DNA of 41,346 bases from Propionibacteriaceae bacterium (GTDB lineage Bacteria > Actinomycetota > Actinomycetes > Propionibacteriales > Propionibacteriaceae), in contig JAUMWV010000013.1 in NCBI GenBank assembly GCA_030529455.1, forward strand, positions 1 through 41,346, given 5' to 3'. Positions 1 through 8,994 of this stretch are shown one piece after another. The translations under genes and the position numbers were made by a program. The notes beneath the pieces are model-generated. The model searched no databases, had not been told where the DNA came from, and was given only the letters and a program-made list of their open reading frames with translations. Every line of letters starts with the position of its first letter. The first letter of the stretch is position 1.

Positions 1-155
1 TCACCCTTCACCGACACCACAACAGGATTCCTCGCCGCCGGATGCTCAAGCTCAACAAACCACACCAACGACAAAGCCACCACAACCGGAAAAACCACCA
101 CAAACAAATAAACATGAGGCGTCAACCAAGCCGACGCTGACCTCTTCCCAGTCAC
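1..155 (-). CDS. N-terminal fragment of an unidentified membrane protein (runs off the left edge)
   Basis: Read on the minus strand from a GTG at 155, an open frame continues to base 1 without a stop. It encodes a short basic start (residues about 1-8, with K4 and R5), then one hydrophobic stretch rich in Val, Leu and Phe at about residues 14-33, then a polar segment. This is the pattern of an N-terminal membrane anchor or first transmembrane helix. A G-rich stretch (GGCCGGGGG) sits directly before the GTG. Third codon positions are G/C or T rather than random, and the same interval in other frames looks poor. Only about 51 residues are inside the window, so the family cannot be decided; a transporter permease or a small membrane protein are both possible. 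Identity is unknown. Confidence 0.5.
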   Translation of the reverse strand, partial: MTGKRSASAWLTPHVYLFVVVFPVVVALSLVWFVELEHPAARNPVVVSVKG

Positions 156-179
156 CCCCCGGCCGTAACCCCACACCCA

Positions 180-744
180 TCACGCGAGTACTCCCTTGAG
201 CCGCCAACTCTGACCAAGCACCTCGCGAGCAAACGACAGGACTCCGGCTCGACATACCTTCTCAAGCACGCCCGGGCGCCCCTGCGAGGGGTTCTTTGCC
301 TCGGCTGCTTGCATCCCGAGGACTCTCATCGTGATGTCTGGCTCTAGGTCAAGCTGGTTCAGAAGAAAATCGTCGAGACTCTGCGCTTCAAGGCCGAGCA
401 AGTCCAAGGCCTCTGAAGGGAAGTCCTTTAGATTGTTGGTAACGATCACATCTGCTCGCCCCCGAACTGCTGCCTCAACTACATGCAAGTCATGAGGGTC
501 GGGCAGCCTGACATTGAGGCGGATGGCATCGAATTGGTCTGCGCACGCGTTGGGAAACGCAGCCCGCATCTGGCTGATACGGTGTTCGGCCTTGCCTCCT
601 GCCAGTTCTGGGTGAACACGCTCTATAGCGTATTGAACCTCACCGAGGATCCGCTCACTCCACACCAACCGAAACAGCTCAGCCTCCGCGAGGCGTAGCA
701 ATGTGCCTGCTGCAACTAATCGGCACGAGGACGCAGGCGTCCAA
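180..744 (-). pseudogene. PIN-domain toxin, frameshifted
   Basis: The long frame from about 701 to 180 encodes the body of a PIN-domain ribonuclease of the VapC-like group paired with excisionase-type HTH antitoxins. The motifs WSERIL, LPDPHDLHVVEAA and VIVTNNLKDFP (second and third acidic clusters of PIN domains) are all present. The expected N-terminus, with the first acidic residue in LLDACVLVP, is also present but in a different frame (from about 744, possible TTG start). Comparing spacing between the VLVP motif and the following LLRLA helix with the family pattern, one extra base (or two missing) lies near 711-718. The gene follows the antitoxin by about 22 bases in the usual order. As written it would make no full toxin. 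It could be a true pseudogene, a sequencing error, or, less likely, programmed frameshifting. The start codon is uncertain. Confidence 0.72.
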
Positions 745-766
745 AAGCGCGGCGAAGCGAGCCGCC

Positions 767-1270
767 CTACTGTGTCGCTTTCCGCCGGGCAGCTTTCAAG
801 GCTTCGGCATAGGATTCGGCGTCCGCGTCGTAGAGGCCGGTAGCGACCGCCTCGCGGGTGAGGCCGTCCAGGATCGCGCGACGCTCGACCCGGGAGCGGC
901 GCCGGTATTCGAGCAGGTCTTGGAGGCGAACCCGGCGATGACGCCCGCCGGTCGTCCGGTCGTAGGGGAGTTCCCCCTTCTCAAGCAGCTTGACCAGAGT
1001 GGGTCGGCTGATCCCAAGGAAGTCGGCCGCTTGCTGGGTCGTGAGCCGCTGCTCAGTCGGCACCAGCGTAATGGCTCGGCCTTCTCGCATCGCGGCAACA
1101 ACATCGACCAGGACGCGGTATGCCTCGATCGGCAAGGGCACGACCTGGCCGTCCGGCCCCAGCAGAGCCGTCGGCTCAGAGACCTGGTCGAGAAACCTCG
1201 AGAGGTCGTTCATCGCCTCAAAATGCTCGGGGGGAAGGATCGTGCGGGGCTCAAGCGTCGATGCGGCCAT
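767..1270 (-). CDS. Helix-turn-helix antitoxin of a PIN toxin-antitoxin pair
   Basis: A 167-residue protein with a MerR/excisionase-like helix-turn-helix at about residues 75-125: TTQQAADFLGISRPTLVKLLEKGELPY, followed by the basic GGRHRRVRLQDLLEYRRR wing. This arrangement is characteristic of antitoxins encoded just upstream of PIN-domain toxins in actinobacteria. The N-terminal 70 residues resemble the acidic/proline-containing lead region of that family. The ATG at 1270 is preceded by a TATACT box only six bases away, so the message is probably leaderless. Antitoxins of this type normally bind their own promoter, and an AT-rich stretch with the half-palindrome TTCGAA lies just upstream of the -10 box. 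Because the toxin is frameshifted, this antitoxin may now act only as an orphan DNA-binding protein or protect against related toxins elsewhere. Confidence 0.8.
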   Translation of the reverse strand: MAASTLEPRTILPPEHFEAMNDLSRFLDQVSEPTALLGPDGQVVPLPIEAYRVLVDVVAAMREGRAITLVPTEQRLTTQQAADFLGISRPTLVKLLEKGELPYDRTTGGRHRRVRLQDLLEYRRRSRVERRAILDGLTREAVATGLYDADAESYAEALKAARRKATQ

Positions 1271-1276
1271 GACCGC

Positions 1277-1282
1277 AGTATA
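1277..1282 (-). promoter_or_regulatory. -10 box (TATACT) for the HTH antitoxin, leaderless spacing
   Basis: TATACT on the minus strand ends six bases before the ATG at 1270, which would place transcription start on the A of the start codon. No convincing -35 was found. The flanking 1283-1304 is unusually A/T-rich for this chromosome and contains the palindrome TTCGAA, a possible autoregulatory operator. Confidence 0.6.
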
Positions 1283-1726
1283 TCAAAAACGAAATATTCG
1301 AAACCCTCGACCGCGATGTCGCTGGCCGGGCCGCTAGACGCGGACTGCGCACCTCGCCCACGCCGGACGGTCATACCGAGCTGACAGAGGGCGACCGGAG
1401 CCACCCAACGCGGGCCGTACACGTCGCCCACGCCAGGCGGCCGCACCCGACCTCTCAGGCAACGACCGGAACGACCAGACCGGAGACGGACACCTTACCC
1501 ACCCACGAAGGCTGCACCGACCTCTCCGACAGTGACCAGGGCCGCCAGATCTGGCCTGTGGCAGCTCCCCCATGCCCGAAACGACCGGGGAGAAGAAAAC
1601 CTAAGAACCTCACAGCGGCGAGTTCCCCCTTCTCAGCGCGATTCCCGCGCACGACTGCCCACCCGGGCACCCCATTAGCTGAGAAAAGCATTTGAGATCC
1701 TCAGGAATCTGTTGCATTCTTAAGGT
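1283..1726. other. Gap without a recognisable gene before the Rpf gene
   Basis: About 440 bases. Open frames exist on both strands but have arginine- and proline-rich, family-less translations and no ribosome binding sites. The right end (1681-1720) becomes AT-rich and probably contains the promoter and leader of the Rpf gene; a TAAGGT at 1721-1726 abuts the ATG. Expression of rpf genes is often controlled through long leaders, but no specific riboswitch fold was established here. Confidence 0.5.
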
Positions 1727-2929
1727 ATGCCGGATCGGGGAGCTGGCCTCCCTGTTGAACCGTTCGACCTGGGAGCACTGTTGAAGAAGCGTCTCGCCCG
1801 CGCGACCGCCGCCATCGTGGCGATCCTGACCGTCGTCAGCGCGATCACGCTCACCACTTGGCACAAGACCGTCACGCTGACCGTGGACGGCGAGACCCGC
1901 CAGGTCTCCGGCCTCGCGTGGACCGTCGGGGACGCGCTGCAGGCGGGCGGGGTCGCGGTCGGCGAACACGACTTCGTCACCCCATCAGTGGATCAGGCCG
2001 TCGCCGAGGGCAGTTCGATCGACGTGCGGGTCGCGCGTCCGCTCGAAGTGAGCGTCGACGGCAAGACCACCACGCACTGGACCACCGAGACCACCCTGGC
2101 CGCCGCGCTGCGACAGCTCAACATCCCGGTCGGCGACGACGACCGGCTCTCCGAAGCCACGTCCCGCGCCCTCGGACGCGAGGGCCTCACCCTGAGCATC
2201 ACCACCGCCAAACCGGTCAAACTGGTCGTCGCGGGCCAGACCAAGGAGGTCTCCAGCGCGGCCCCGACCGTCGCCGACCTGCTGCACGACGAGAAACTGA
2301 CCCTCGGCCAGCACGACCGGCTCAGCCCGAGCGCCGACACCGCGCTCACCCCCGACCTGACCGTCTCCCTCGACCGGGTGAGCGTCGAAGAAACCACCCG
2401 CACCGAGGAGATCCCGTTCACCACCACTAAAGAGGACGACGCAAGCCTCGACAAGGGTCACACCAAGACCGTCACCAAGGGAGTGAAGGGCACCAAGACT
2501 ATCGTCGAAAAGAAGATCACCGTCAACGGAACCCTGGAATCCACCGAAGTGGTCAGCACGACGGTCACGAAGGAACCAGTGAACGCCGTTGTCAAGGTCG
2601 GGACGAGAGCGCCCCAGACCCCCGACCGCAGCACCGGCCCCGACCGGACCAGCAACCCAGACAGGGCCAAGGGTGCCGGGATCAACCTCGCCAACGCCGC
2701 CATGTGGGACCGCATCGCCAAATGCGAATCCGGCGGCCGGTGGAACATCAACACCGGCAACGGCTACTACGGCGGCCTCCAGTTCAACCGCCAGACCTGG
2801 CTCAGCGTCGGCGGGGCCGACTTCGCCCCACGCGCCGACCTCGCCAGCCGAGAGGAGCAGATCACCGTAGCCAACCGGCTATACGCCAAACGCGGCCTCC
2901 AGCCCTGGGGCTGCCGCCACGCCGCCTAA
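1727..2929 (+). CDS. rpfB: Resuscitation-promoting factor, RpfB type (DUF348-G5-transglycosylase)
   Basis: A 400-residue secreted or membrane-anchored peptidoglycan-cleaving enzyme. A basic start (KKRLAR) and hydrophobic helix lie at about residues 18-44. Three DUF348 repeats follow (about 46-90, 107-150 and 162-205), then a G5 domain (about 218-300, with the TxxEEIPF and [12 protein letters not shown] patterns), a proline-rich linker, and the Rpf lysozyme-like domain (about 322-400). The catalytic glutamate is E334 in the CESGG motif, and C333 with C396 would form the conserved Rpf disulfide. The family hydrolyses peptidoglycan and wakes dormant cells. The ATG at 1727 has no ribosome binding site; a TTG at 1781 with GGGAG five bases upstream is a good alternative that still keeps the hydrophobic helix. 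It converges with dnaN across a strong terminator. Confidence 0.9.
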   Translation: MPDRGAGLPVEPFDLGALLKKRLARATAAIVAILTVVSAITLTTWHKTVTLTVDGETRQVSGLAWTVGDALQAGGVAVGEHDFVTPSVDQAVAEGSSIDVRVARPLEVSVDGKTTTHWTTETTLAAALRQLNIPVGDDDRLSEATSRALGREGLTLSITTAKPVKLVVAGQTKEVSSAAPTVADLLHDEKLTLGQHDRLSPSADTALTPDLTVSLDRVSVEETTRTEEIPFTTTKEDDASLDKGHTKTVTKGVKGTKTIVEKKITVNGTLESTEVVSTTVTKEPVNAVVKVGTRAPQTPDRSTGPDRTSNPDRAKGAGINLANAAMWDRIAKCESGGRWNINTGNGYYGGLQFNRQTWLSVGGADFAPRADLASREEQITVANRLYAKRGLQPWGCRHAA

Positions 2930-2952
2930 CTCAACGAAGACCTTCCCCGACG

Positions 2953-3008
2953 GACAGAGCCCCCACGAGCACTTCCCCCATATCCCCCAACGCCGTGGGG
3001 GCTCTGTC
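2953..3008. terminator. Strong bidirectional terminator between rpf and dnaN
   Basis: A perfect 15-base-pair stem: GACAGAGCCCCCACG at 2953-2967 pairs with CGTGGGGGCTCTGTC at 2994-3008, with a 26-base loop. The stem is followed on the plus strand by TCCTTTATC. It lies between the convergent stops of rpf (2929) and dnaN (3112) and can serve both. Confidence 0.85.
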
Positions 3009-3111
3009 TCCTTTATCTCACCAGCCGACCCCACCCGAAATGGGACGCCAACGCAACGCACCCGCCAGGCCTACTCGGCAGGACCAGCGGGTGCGACAAG
3101 CTGAGAGGACC

Positions 3112-4275
3112 CTAGTTCGGCAGCCTCATGAGCATGATGACGTGCTTGTAATCGGGCAGCGGGTCGCCGTCTAGCGAGGCGAGGCCCGCGATGAGGCACG
3201 GCTTGCCCGGCAGCGTGAACGAGAAGTGCGCGTAGGGCGCGTCCAGGGCGCTCAGCGCGTCGACGAGGTAGTGCGGGTTGTAACCGGCGGCGGTGATGCT
3301 CATCTCGTCGCCGACCGATTCGACCTCGGCGCTGATGGCCTCGGACGCCTGGGCCTGGTCTCCGGTCGCGGCCTCCAGCGACACCTGGTCCTCGCCGATC
3401 GTCATGCGCAGCGGCGTGTTGCGTTCGGCCACCAGCGCGACGCGCTTGACCGCGGCCAGCAGCTCGTCCCGGTTCACCCGGACCGTCACGGTCGCGTCCA
3501 CCTCCATGAGGTGACGCACCTTCGGGAAGGCCCCATCGAGCAGGCGGGTCACCGTCTGGCGCGCGCCGGAGGGGCCCTCGCCCACGAAACCGACCAGGCC
3601 GTCGCCGTTCTCGGAATCGGCCAGGCTGATGGTCACCTGCTCGCCCGAGGTCAGCGATTTCGCGGTCTCGGCCAGCACCCGGCCCGGCACCAGGGCCGCC
3701 GTCTCCACCGACGGGCTCGACGGGTTCCAGGTGATCTCCTTGAGCGCCATCCGGTACCGGTCGGTGGCCAGCATCGACAGCTTGTCGCCGTTGATCTCGA
3801 CCCTAACGCCGGTGAACACCGGCAGCAGCTCGTCGCGTCCGGCGGCCACGACCACCTGGGCGACCGCCCGCTCGAACGCGGACGCCTCGACCGAACCCGT
3901 AGCCAGCGGCATATCGGGCAGCTCGGGGTAGTCCTCGACCGGGAGCGTCTGCAGCGTGAACCGGGCCGACCCACACACCAGCTCGACCTTGTTCACATCG
4001 GCGGTCAGCTCGACCGGCCGGTTCGGCAGCGACCGCGCGATCTCGGCGAGCAGGCGTCCCGACACCAGGGCCTTGCCCTCGTCCGACACCTCAGCACCGA
4101 CCGACACCTTCGCGGCGGTCGTATTGTCGAAGCTCGAAAGGGTCACCTGGTCACCTGAGGCGTCCAACATCAGACCCGTCAGGATCGGCAGGCTCGGCCG
4201 ACTCGGCAGGCTGCGTGCCGCCCAGGCCACGGCCTCAGCCAAGGTGTCGCGTTCCAAGCGAATTCTCACGGTCAT
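3112..4275 (-). CDS. dnaN: DNA polymerase III sliding clamp, beta subunit
   Basis: A 387-residue beta clamp, the ring that tethers replicative polymerase to DNA and recruits repair factors. The three clamp domains can be followed: the N-terminal part ending near residue 120 (the SLPSRPSLPILTGLML start is typical), a middle domain with VFTGVRVEINGDKLSMLATDRYRMA, and a C-terminal domain ending in YKHVIMLMRLPN, the variant of the YxxLIMPMRL clamp tail. The length is normal. The ATG at 4275 has AAGGGG just upstream and a TATGAT -10 about 25 bases upstream. In most actinobacteria dnaN lies directly between dnaA and recF; here its neighbours are rpf and an ABC exporter, and recF is about 18.5 kb away. 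Confidence 0.97.
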   Translation of the reverse strand: MTVRIRLERDTLAEAVAWAARSLPSRPSLPILTGLMLDASGDQVTLSSFDNTTAAKVSVGAEVSDEGKALVSGRLLAEIARSLPNRPVELTADVNKVELVCGSARFTLQTLPVEDYPELPDMPLATGSVEASAFERAVAQVVVAAGRDELLPVFTGVRVEINGDKLSMLATDRYRMALKEITWNPSSPSVETAALVPGRVLAETAKSLTSGEQVTISLADSENGDGLVGFVGEGPSGARQTVTRLLDGAFPKVRHLMEVDATVTVRVNRDELLAAVKRVALVAERNTPLRMTIGEDQVSLEAATGDQAQASEAISAEVESVGDEMSITAAGYNPHYLVDALSALDAPYAHFSFTLPGKPCLIAGLASLDGDPLPDYKHVIMLMRLPN

Positions 4276-4299
4276 CCCCTTCGATCAAGAGCTGCTCGC

Positions 4300-4305
4300 A
4301 TCATA
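4300..4305 (-). promoter_or_regulatory. -10 box (TATGAT) of dnaN
   Basis: TATGAT on the minus strand, 24 bases before the dnaN ATG, is the best -10 match in the gap between dnaN and the ABC permease. No strong -35 was found at 16-18 bases. Its presence supports dnaN having its own promoter now that it is away from dnaA. Confidence 0.5.
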
Positions 4306-4420
4306 TCCGACAGCTAGCGGCCACTGGCGAGCCTCAAGGAGCGCTCGACCCTTTCGGGCCGCCACCCCAGACGGCCCAGCCACAGCGGCACCCCTTGCCC
4401 GTTTCCCACCCGCAGGCCGG

Positions 4421-6973
4421 TCAGTCGGTGGCGATCGCGGCGAGGATGTCCAGCCGGGACGCCCGGCGCGCGGGCCACACCGCCGCCAGCATCCCGACCA
4501 CCGCGGTCAGTCCGAGGAAGACCCCGATCTGGAGCCAAGGGATACCGAGGTGGCTCAGCCCGTCGGCGGACGCGGCCTGGCGAATCACCACCCCGTAGAG
4601 CAGACCCAGCGCCACCCCGAGGACGCAGCCGAGCAGCGAGACCATGACCGCCTCCAGCGTGATGATCCGGCGCAGCTGCGGCCGGGTCAGCCCGATGGCC
4701 CGCAACAGCCCGATCTCGCGGGTGCGTTCGATCACCGCCAGCACCAGCGTGTTGACGACGCCGAGCACCGCGATCACCAGCGCCAGCCCGAGCAGCCCAT
4801 ACAGCAGACCGAGCGCCGTCGACAGCTGCGCCACCTGGGCCTCCTCCCACTCGGCCTGGTTCGTCACCAGCAGCATCGGGTCGTCCTCGCTCAGGCGCTC
4901 CAGGCCCGCCCGGACCGCCGCCGGGTCCGCGTCCGGGGCGAGGTTGATGCTCACGATGAGGTCGCTGTCGAGCGGGGTGACCGCCGTGAAGGTCGCGGGG
5001 CTGACGATGAGCCCGCCCAGCCTCACCCCGTCGGGGTTGTCGAAGACGCCGACCACGCGCAACGTCGTGGCCGGGCCGCCGCCCGAAGCCACCTCGACCG
5101 ACGAGCCGATCCGCCAGCCGGTCTGCTGGGACCGGTGCTCGCTGACGATCACCTCTCCGTCCCCGGTGGGGAACCTGCCCTCCACCACGGTTTGGGCGAC
5201 CACCCGGTCGAAGGACGCCTCGGCCAGCCCGACCAGCAGCAGGGGGGAGCGGCCCGGCTCACTGAGCTGCACCGGGGTCGCCTTCATCCGATGCACCTCC
5301 GCCACGCCCGGCAGGCCTGCCGCCTCGTCCCCGACCTTCGCCCCGAAGGGACGCCCCGACGCGCTCGACACCTGCAAATCACCACGCAGGCCACCCTTGA
5401 CGCTGGCCCGCAGCGTGGTCTCAGCCGAGGCGCCCAGCACCGCGACCGTCGTCACCAGGGCCAGCCCGATCATGATCGCCGAGGCCGTCGCCGCCAGCCG
5501 CCGCGGCTGGCGCACCACGTTGCGGGTGGCCAGGCGGCCCAGCTCGCCGTGCGTCCGCGCGAATAGCGCACCCAGCCCGGCCACGACGGGACGCCCGAGC
5601 AGCGGGGCGGCCAGCACCGCACCGACCAGCGTCACCACCGCACCCACGCCGATGAACCACCACGGCGCGACCCCACCGAACCCGCCGAACAGCAGGGCCC
5701 CGGCCCCGATCAGGGACGCCGCCAGCCCCGCCCAGCCGATCCGGTCCCGCCCAGCCCCCTCGTCGGCGAGCGCCCCCGACATCGCCGCGACCGGCGGTGT
5801 GCGCGACGCCCTGCCCGCTGGCGCCAGCGCCGCGACGACCGTCACCACCACCCCGACCCCGTAGCTGGCGAACACCGCCGCCGGGGTCAGCACCGGGGCG
5901 ATGCTGCCCAGCTGAAAACCGAGAGCCGCGAACACCAGCCGGATCAGCCACGCCAGGCCGAGCCCACCGAACAGGCCCGCCGTGGCGGCGACGGTGCCGA
6001 TGACCCCCGCCTCGGCCAGCACGCTGAGCCGCACCTGCTGCTGCTTGGCGCCGATGGCCCGCAGCAGCGCCAGCTCCCGGGCCCGCTGCGCGACGATCAC
6101 GTTGAAGGTGTTGACGATCAGGAAGGACGCCACGAGCGCCGCGATCCCGGCGAAGACCAGCAGAAAGGTGCTGAGGAAGCCGAGGGAGGCGTTGATCCGC
6201 GCACCCACCGCCTCGGCGGCCGCCCGGGCCGAGGCCGCCTCGAAACCCTCGGGCAGCACCTCCTGGACCCGGTCGGCCAGCACGTCCGCGTCCACACCGG
6301 GCCTGGCCACGACCCAGGCCGAGAGGTAGGCGTCCTTACCGTCGAGGAACAGGCGTTGCATCTCGGCGGTGGTGAGGAACACATAGGTGGACCCCACCGA
6401 CCCCGAGTCGCCCCATTCCGCCGTCCCGACCACGGTCTTGGTGATGCGGCCCTTCGGGGTCTCGAACTCCATCTCCGAGCCCACCTCGTGCCCCGAGGCG
6501 GCCAGCGTCGCCGGGTCGACGACCGCCTCCTGCGGGGACTCGGGGGCCCGGCCCGAGCGCGGCACGATCCCGCGTCCGCCATCCGCCCCGGGGGCGAGGA
6601 ACCAGTTGGACGCGATCGCGGACGCACCCGGCGAACCGATGACCCGGCCCTCCCGGTTGACGGGGAACACGTTGAACGCGGTGACGACCCCCGTCACCGA
6701 GTCGACCCCGGGGACCCCGCCGACCGCCGACAGATTGACCGGGACGAGCCGGGCCTCACCGCCCGCCGGGGGATCACCGTCGCCGTAGGTGCCCTCGACC
6801 GCGACGTTGACGTCGGCGAGGGTGCCCTTGGTGAGGTTCGTGAAGGCCGCCCCGAGCAGGTTGGTGAACACCAGCGAACCGGACACGAACGCGACCGCGA
6901 GCGTGATCGCGATGGTGCTGAGCCCGAACCGCAGCTTGTGTCCGAGGAGGGAACGCCACGCAGCCAGCCACAT
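4421..6973 (-). CDS. ABC transporter permease with two FtsX domains
   Basis: An 850-residue membrane protein of the FtsX/MacB/LolCE group. An N-terminal helix (about residues 15-40) precedes a large extracytoplasmic domain (about 45-260), then a block of three helices (about 265-400). After a further helix pair, a second extracytoplasmic domain (about 500-700) is followed by the last three helices (about 730-845). The second FtsX block carries the typical ERTREIGLLRAIG cytoplasmic turn, and the first has the related QRARELALLRAIGAK. This duplicated 4+4 layout is common in actinobacterial exporters that move lipids, lipoproteins or peptides mechanically. The ATG at 6973 has GAGGAG about ten bases upstream and follows the ATPase stop by ten bases, so the two are co-transcribed. 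Substrate is unknown. Confidence 0.9.
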   Translation of the reverse strand: MWLAAWRSLLGHKLRFGLSTIAITLAVAFVSGSLVFTNLLGAAFTNLTKGTLADVNVAVEGTYGDGDPPAGGEARLVPVNLSAVGGVPGVDSVTGVVTAFNVFPVNREGRVIGSPGASAIASNWFLAPGADGGRGIVPRSGRAPESPQEAVVDPATLAASGHEVGSEMEFETPKGRITKTVVGTAEWGDSGSVGSTYVFLTTAEMQRLFLDGKDAYLSAWVVARPGVDADVLADRVQEVLPEGFEAASARAAAEAVGARINASLGFLSTFLLVFAGIAALVASFLIVNTFNVIVAQRARELALLRAIGAKQQQVRLSVLAEAGVIGTVAATAGLFGGLGLAWLIRLVFAALGFQLGSIAPVLTPAAVFASYGVGVVVTVVAALAPAGRASRTPPVAAMSGALADEGAGRDRIGWAGLAASLIGAGALLFGGFGGVAPWWFIGVGAVVTLVGAVLAAPLLGRPVVAGLGALFARTHGELGRLATRNVVRQPRRLAATASAIMIGLALVTTVAVLGASAETTLRASVKGGLRGDLQVSSASGRPFGAKVGDEAAGLPGVAEVHRMKATPVQLSEPGRSPLLLVGLAEASFDRVVAQTVVEGRFPTGDGEVIVSEHRSQQTGWRIGSSVEVASGGGPATTLRVVGVFDNPDGVRLGGLIVSPATFTAVTPLDSDLIVSINLAPDADPAAVRAGLERLSEDDPMLLVTNQAEWEEAQVAQLSTALGLLYGLLGLALVIAVLGVVNTLVLAVIERTREIGLLRAIGLTRPQLRRIITLEAVMVSLLGCVLGVALGLLYGVVIRQAASADGLSHLGIPWLQIGVFLGLTAVVGMLAAVWPARRASRLDILAAIATD

Positions 6974-6983
6974 GGTCGCCCCG

Positions 6984-7772
6984 TCACTCCTCGGCGGCCC
7001 GGCGGGGCCGGGGCGCCTCGTCGGGGACCCGCCGCCCGTCCACCCCGGCGCCGTACAGCTCGCCCATGAGGTCCAGCAGCCCGGCCCGGTCGCGGCCGTA
7101 GGCGTCGGCGACGATCCGGCCGTCGGCCAGGAAGATCGCCCGGTCGGCGTAGCTGGCGGCGAGGGGGTCGTGGGTGACCATGACGATGGTCTGCCCCAGC
7201 TCGTCGGCGCTGCTGCGCAGGAAGCCGAGCACCTCGGCCCCCGAGCGGGAATCCAGGTTGCCGGTCGGTTCGTCGGCGAAGACGATGTCGGGCCTGGTGA
7301 CCAGGGCCCGGGCGCAGGCGACGCGCTGCTGCTGCCCGCCGGAGAGCTGGTGGGGCCGGTGGGTGAGCCGCTCGCCCAGGCCGACCGCGGACACGATCTG
7401 GTCGAACCAGCCCTCCTCCACCCGGCGTCCCGCGATCGCGAGCGGCAGGACGATGTTCTCCCGCGCGCTCAGCGTCGGGACGAGGTTGAACGCCTGGAAC
7501 ACGAACCCGACCCGGTCGCGGCGCAGCTCGGTGAGGTCGTTGTCGCCCAGGGCGAAGATGTCGTCCTCGCCGAGGAAGACCGTGCCAGAGGTGGGGGCGT
7601 CCAACCCAGCCATCAGGTGCATGAGGGTCGACTTGCCCGACCCGGACGGGCCCATCACCGCCGTAAACTCGCCCGCACGGATCTGCAGGTCGACCGCGTC
7701 CAAGGCGACGACCTGGGCGGGCGGGCGCCCGTACACCTTCGTGAGCTGGCTGGCGCGCGCAACGATGGGCAT
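6984..7772 (-). CDS. ABC transporter ATP-binding protein (LolD/MacB-like)
   Basis: A 262-residue ATPase. The Walker [10 protein letters not shown] is at residues 41-49, the Q-loop at Q93, the signature LSGGQ at 143-147, Walker B IVFADE at about 163-168 followed by PTGNLD, and the switch histidine at H201. The sequence GNLDSRSG after Walker B and the compact size place it in the LolD/FtsE/MacB class that partners with FtsX-type permeases, here the next gene. The ATG at 7772 has no ribosome binding site. A TACAGT -10 lies seven bases upstream with TTGAGC sixteen bases further, so translation is probably leaderless. Confidence 0.93.
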   Translation of the reverse strand: MPIVARASQLTKVYGRPPAQVVALDAVDLQIRAGEFTAVMGPSGSGKSTLMHLMAGLDAPTSGTVFLGEDDIFALGDNDLTELRRDRVGFVFQAFNLVPTLSARENIVLPLAIAGRRVEEGWFDQIVSAVGLGERLTHRPHQLSGGQQQRVACARALVTRPDIVFADEPTGNLDSRSGAEVLGFLRSSADELGQTIVMVTHDPLAASYADRAIFLADGRIVADAYGRDRAGLLDLMGELYGAGVDGRRVPDEAPRPRRAAEE

Positions 7773-7779
7773 GACCCCA

Positions 7780-7807
7780 ACTGTAGGACGTGTTCGCGAC
7801 CGCTCAA
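7780..7807 (-). promoter_or_regulatory. Promoter of the ABC exporter operon, leaderless
   Basis: On the minus strand, TTGAGC (7807-7802) and TACAGT (7785-7780) are separated by 16 bases. The -10 box ends seven bases before the ATG at 7772, so the transcript should begin at or next to the start codon. This is one of the few leaderless promoters in the window with a convincing -35. Confidence 0.7.
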
Positions 7808-7856
7808 CGGGTCGCGACGACCGGGCCGGGAACCGGACACCGCCAGGCGCCCAGGC

Positions 7857-8900
7857 TCAGCCGTGGTAGACGGCCTCGCTCAGCCGCAACAGGTGGTCGC
7901 GGACCGCCCGGGCACGCCCCGAGCCGATGCCGTCGAGCTGTTGCAGGTCAGAGACCGAGGCCCCGAACAGCCCCTGGAGCCCACCGAACGCCACGATGAG
8001 TTTCTCGGCCAGCGCGTGCGGCAGCCGCGGCACCCCGCCCAGCACCCGGTACCCGTGGGCCGACAAGCGGTAATCCGGCTGCGCCGAACCGCTCAGCCCC
8101 AGCGCCCTCGCCGTCGCCGCGACGTCCAGCAGCTCGGCGTCGGCCAGATCCCCCAGCCGCTCGAACCGCAGGCAGCCACCCTCGGGGGCGTAGTCGGCCG
8201 ACAGCAGGCCCGGCAGGTCTTCGATGCCCTGGTTCAGCTCGGTGAGCTGCAACGCCAGCAGCCGCCCGTCCACGCCGAGGGCCAGCACGTAGCCACGGAC
8301 CTCCTCGGTCAGGCGGCGGATCAGCTCGACCCGGCGCACCACCGCGGCCAGGTCGCGCAGGCTCACCTGGTCCCTCACCTCGAGGGCCGTCAGGGTGGTC
8401 AGGACCGCGTCCAGCCGCTCCCGGTAGCGCGACAGCGTCGCCAACGCTTGGTTGGCGCGCTGCAGGATCTGCTGCGGCGGGTCGACCGAGTGGCGGCGTC
8501 CGCCGATGAACAGCGAGATCGCCGACATGGACGCCGAAACCGTGATGACCGGGATCCCAGACACCTTCGCCAGCTGGTCGGCGCTGCGGTGCCGGGTGCC
8601 GGTCTCCTCGGTCGGCACCGGGTCGGAGACCACGTGGACGCCCGCGGCGAGGATCGTGGACAGGTCGTTGCTGAGCACGATCGCGCCATCCATCTTCGCC
8701 AACTCGCGGAGCCGGGTCGGGGTGAACTCGACGTTCAGCGGGAACCCGCCAGAACACGACGCCTGCACGATCCGGTTAGTGCCGAGGATCACCAGCGCCC
8801 CGGTGCGGCCAGCCAGGATGCGCTCCAGGCCCAGCCGGAGCGGAGTTCCCGGTGCGACCAGCGCGACGTAACGCAGCAGCCGCTGCTCCTCGGACTCCAT
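7857..8900 (-). CDS. disA: DNA integrity scanning diadenylate cyclase DisA
   Basis: A 347-residue enzyme that joins two ATP into the second messenger c-di-AMP and scans DNA for branched structures. The N-terminal cyclase domain (about residues 1-150) shows both catalytic motifs: DGA at 71-73 and GTRHR at 101-105. A helical linker follows, and the C-terminus carries helix-hairpin-helix DNA-binding motifs ([19 protein letters not shown], about 317-337). The size is close to the family norm. The ATG at 8900 is chosen because the family N-terminus begins here and a TAGGAT -10 ends seven bases upstream; the frame stays open further upstream but overlaps pcnA and makes no sense. It is divergent from pcnA. 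disA often sits beside radA; here it does not. Confidence 0.95.
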   Translation of the reverse strand: MESEEQRLLRYVALVAPGTPLRLGLERILAGRTGALVILGTNRIVQASCSGGFPLNVEFTPTRLRELAKMDGAIVLSNDLSTILAAGVHVVSDPVPTEETGTRHRSADQLAKVSGIPVITVSASMSAISLFIGGRRHSVDPPQQILQRANQALATLSRYRERLDAVLTTLTALEVRDQVSLRDLAAVVRRVELIRRLTEEVRGYVLALGVDGRLLALQLTELNQGIEDLPGLLSADYAPEGGCLRFERLGDLADAELLDVAATARALGLSGSAQPDYRLSAHGYRVLGGVPRLPHALAEKLIVAFGGLQGLFGASVSDLQQLDGIGSGRARAVRDHLLRLSEAVYHG

Positions 8901-8907
8901 GGCGACA

Positions 8908-8913
8908 ATCCTA
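8908..8913 (-). promoter_or_regulatory. -10 box (TAGGAT) of disA, leaderless spacing
   Basis: TAGGAT on the minus strand ends seven bases before the disA ATG. It lies back to back with the pcnA promoter in a 94-base divergent gap. No clear -35 element was seen. Confidence 0.6.
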
Positions 8914-8980
8914 AGGCCCACCGGCCCGCAGGTCGCCGCCGCGACCCGCCGAACCGGCGCCGGGGTGGGCGAGCGGCGGG

Positions 8981-8986
8981 TAGACT
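8981..8986 (+). promoter_or_regulatory. -10 box (TAGACT) of pcnA, leaderless spacing
   Basis: TAGACT ends eight bases before the GTG at 8995. This argues for that GTG rather than the upstream ATG of the same frame at 8899, which would overlap disA. Confidence 0.6.
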
Positions 8987-8994
8987 CGCCCGAT

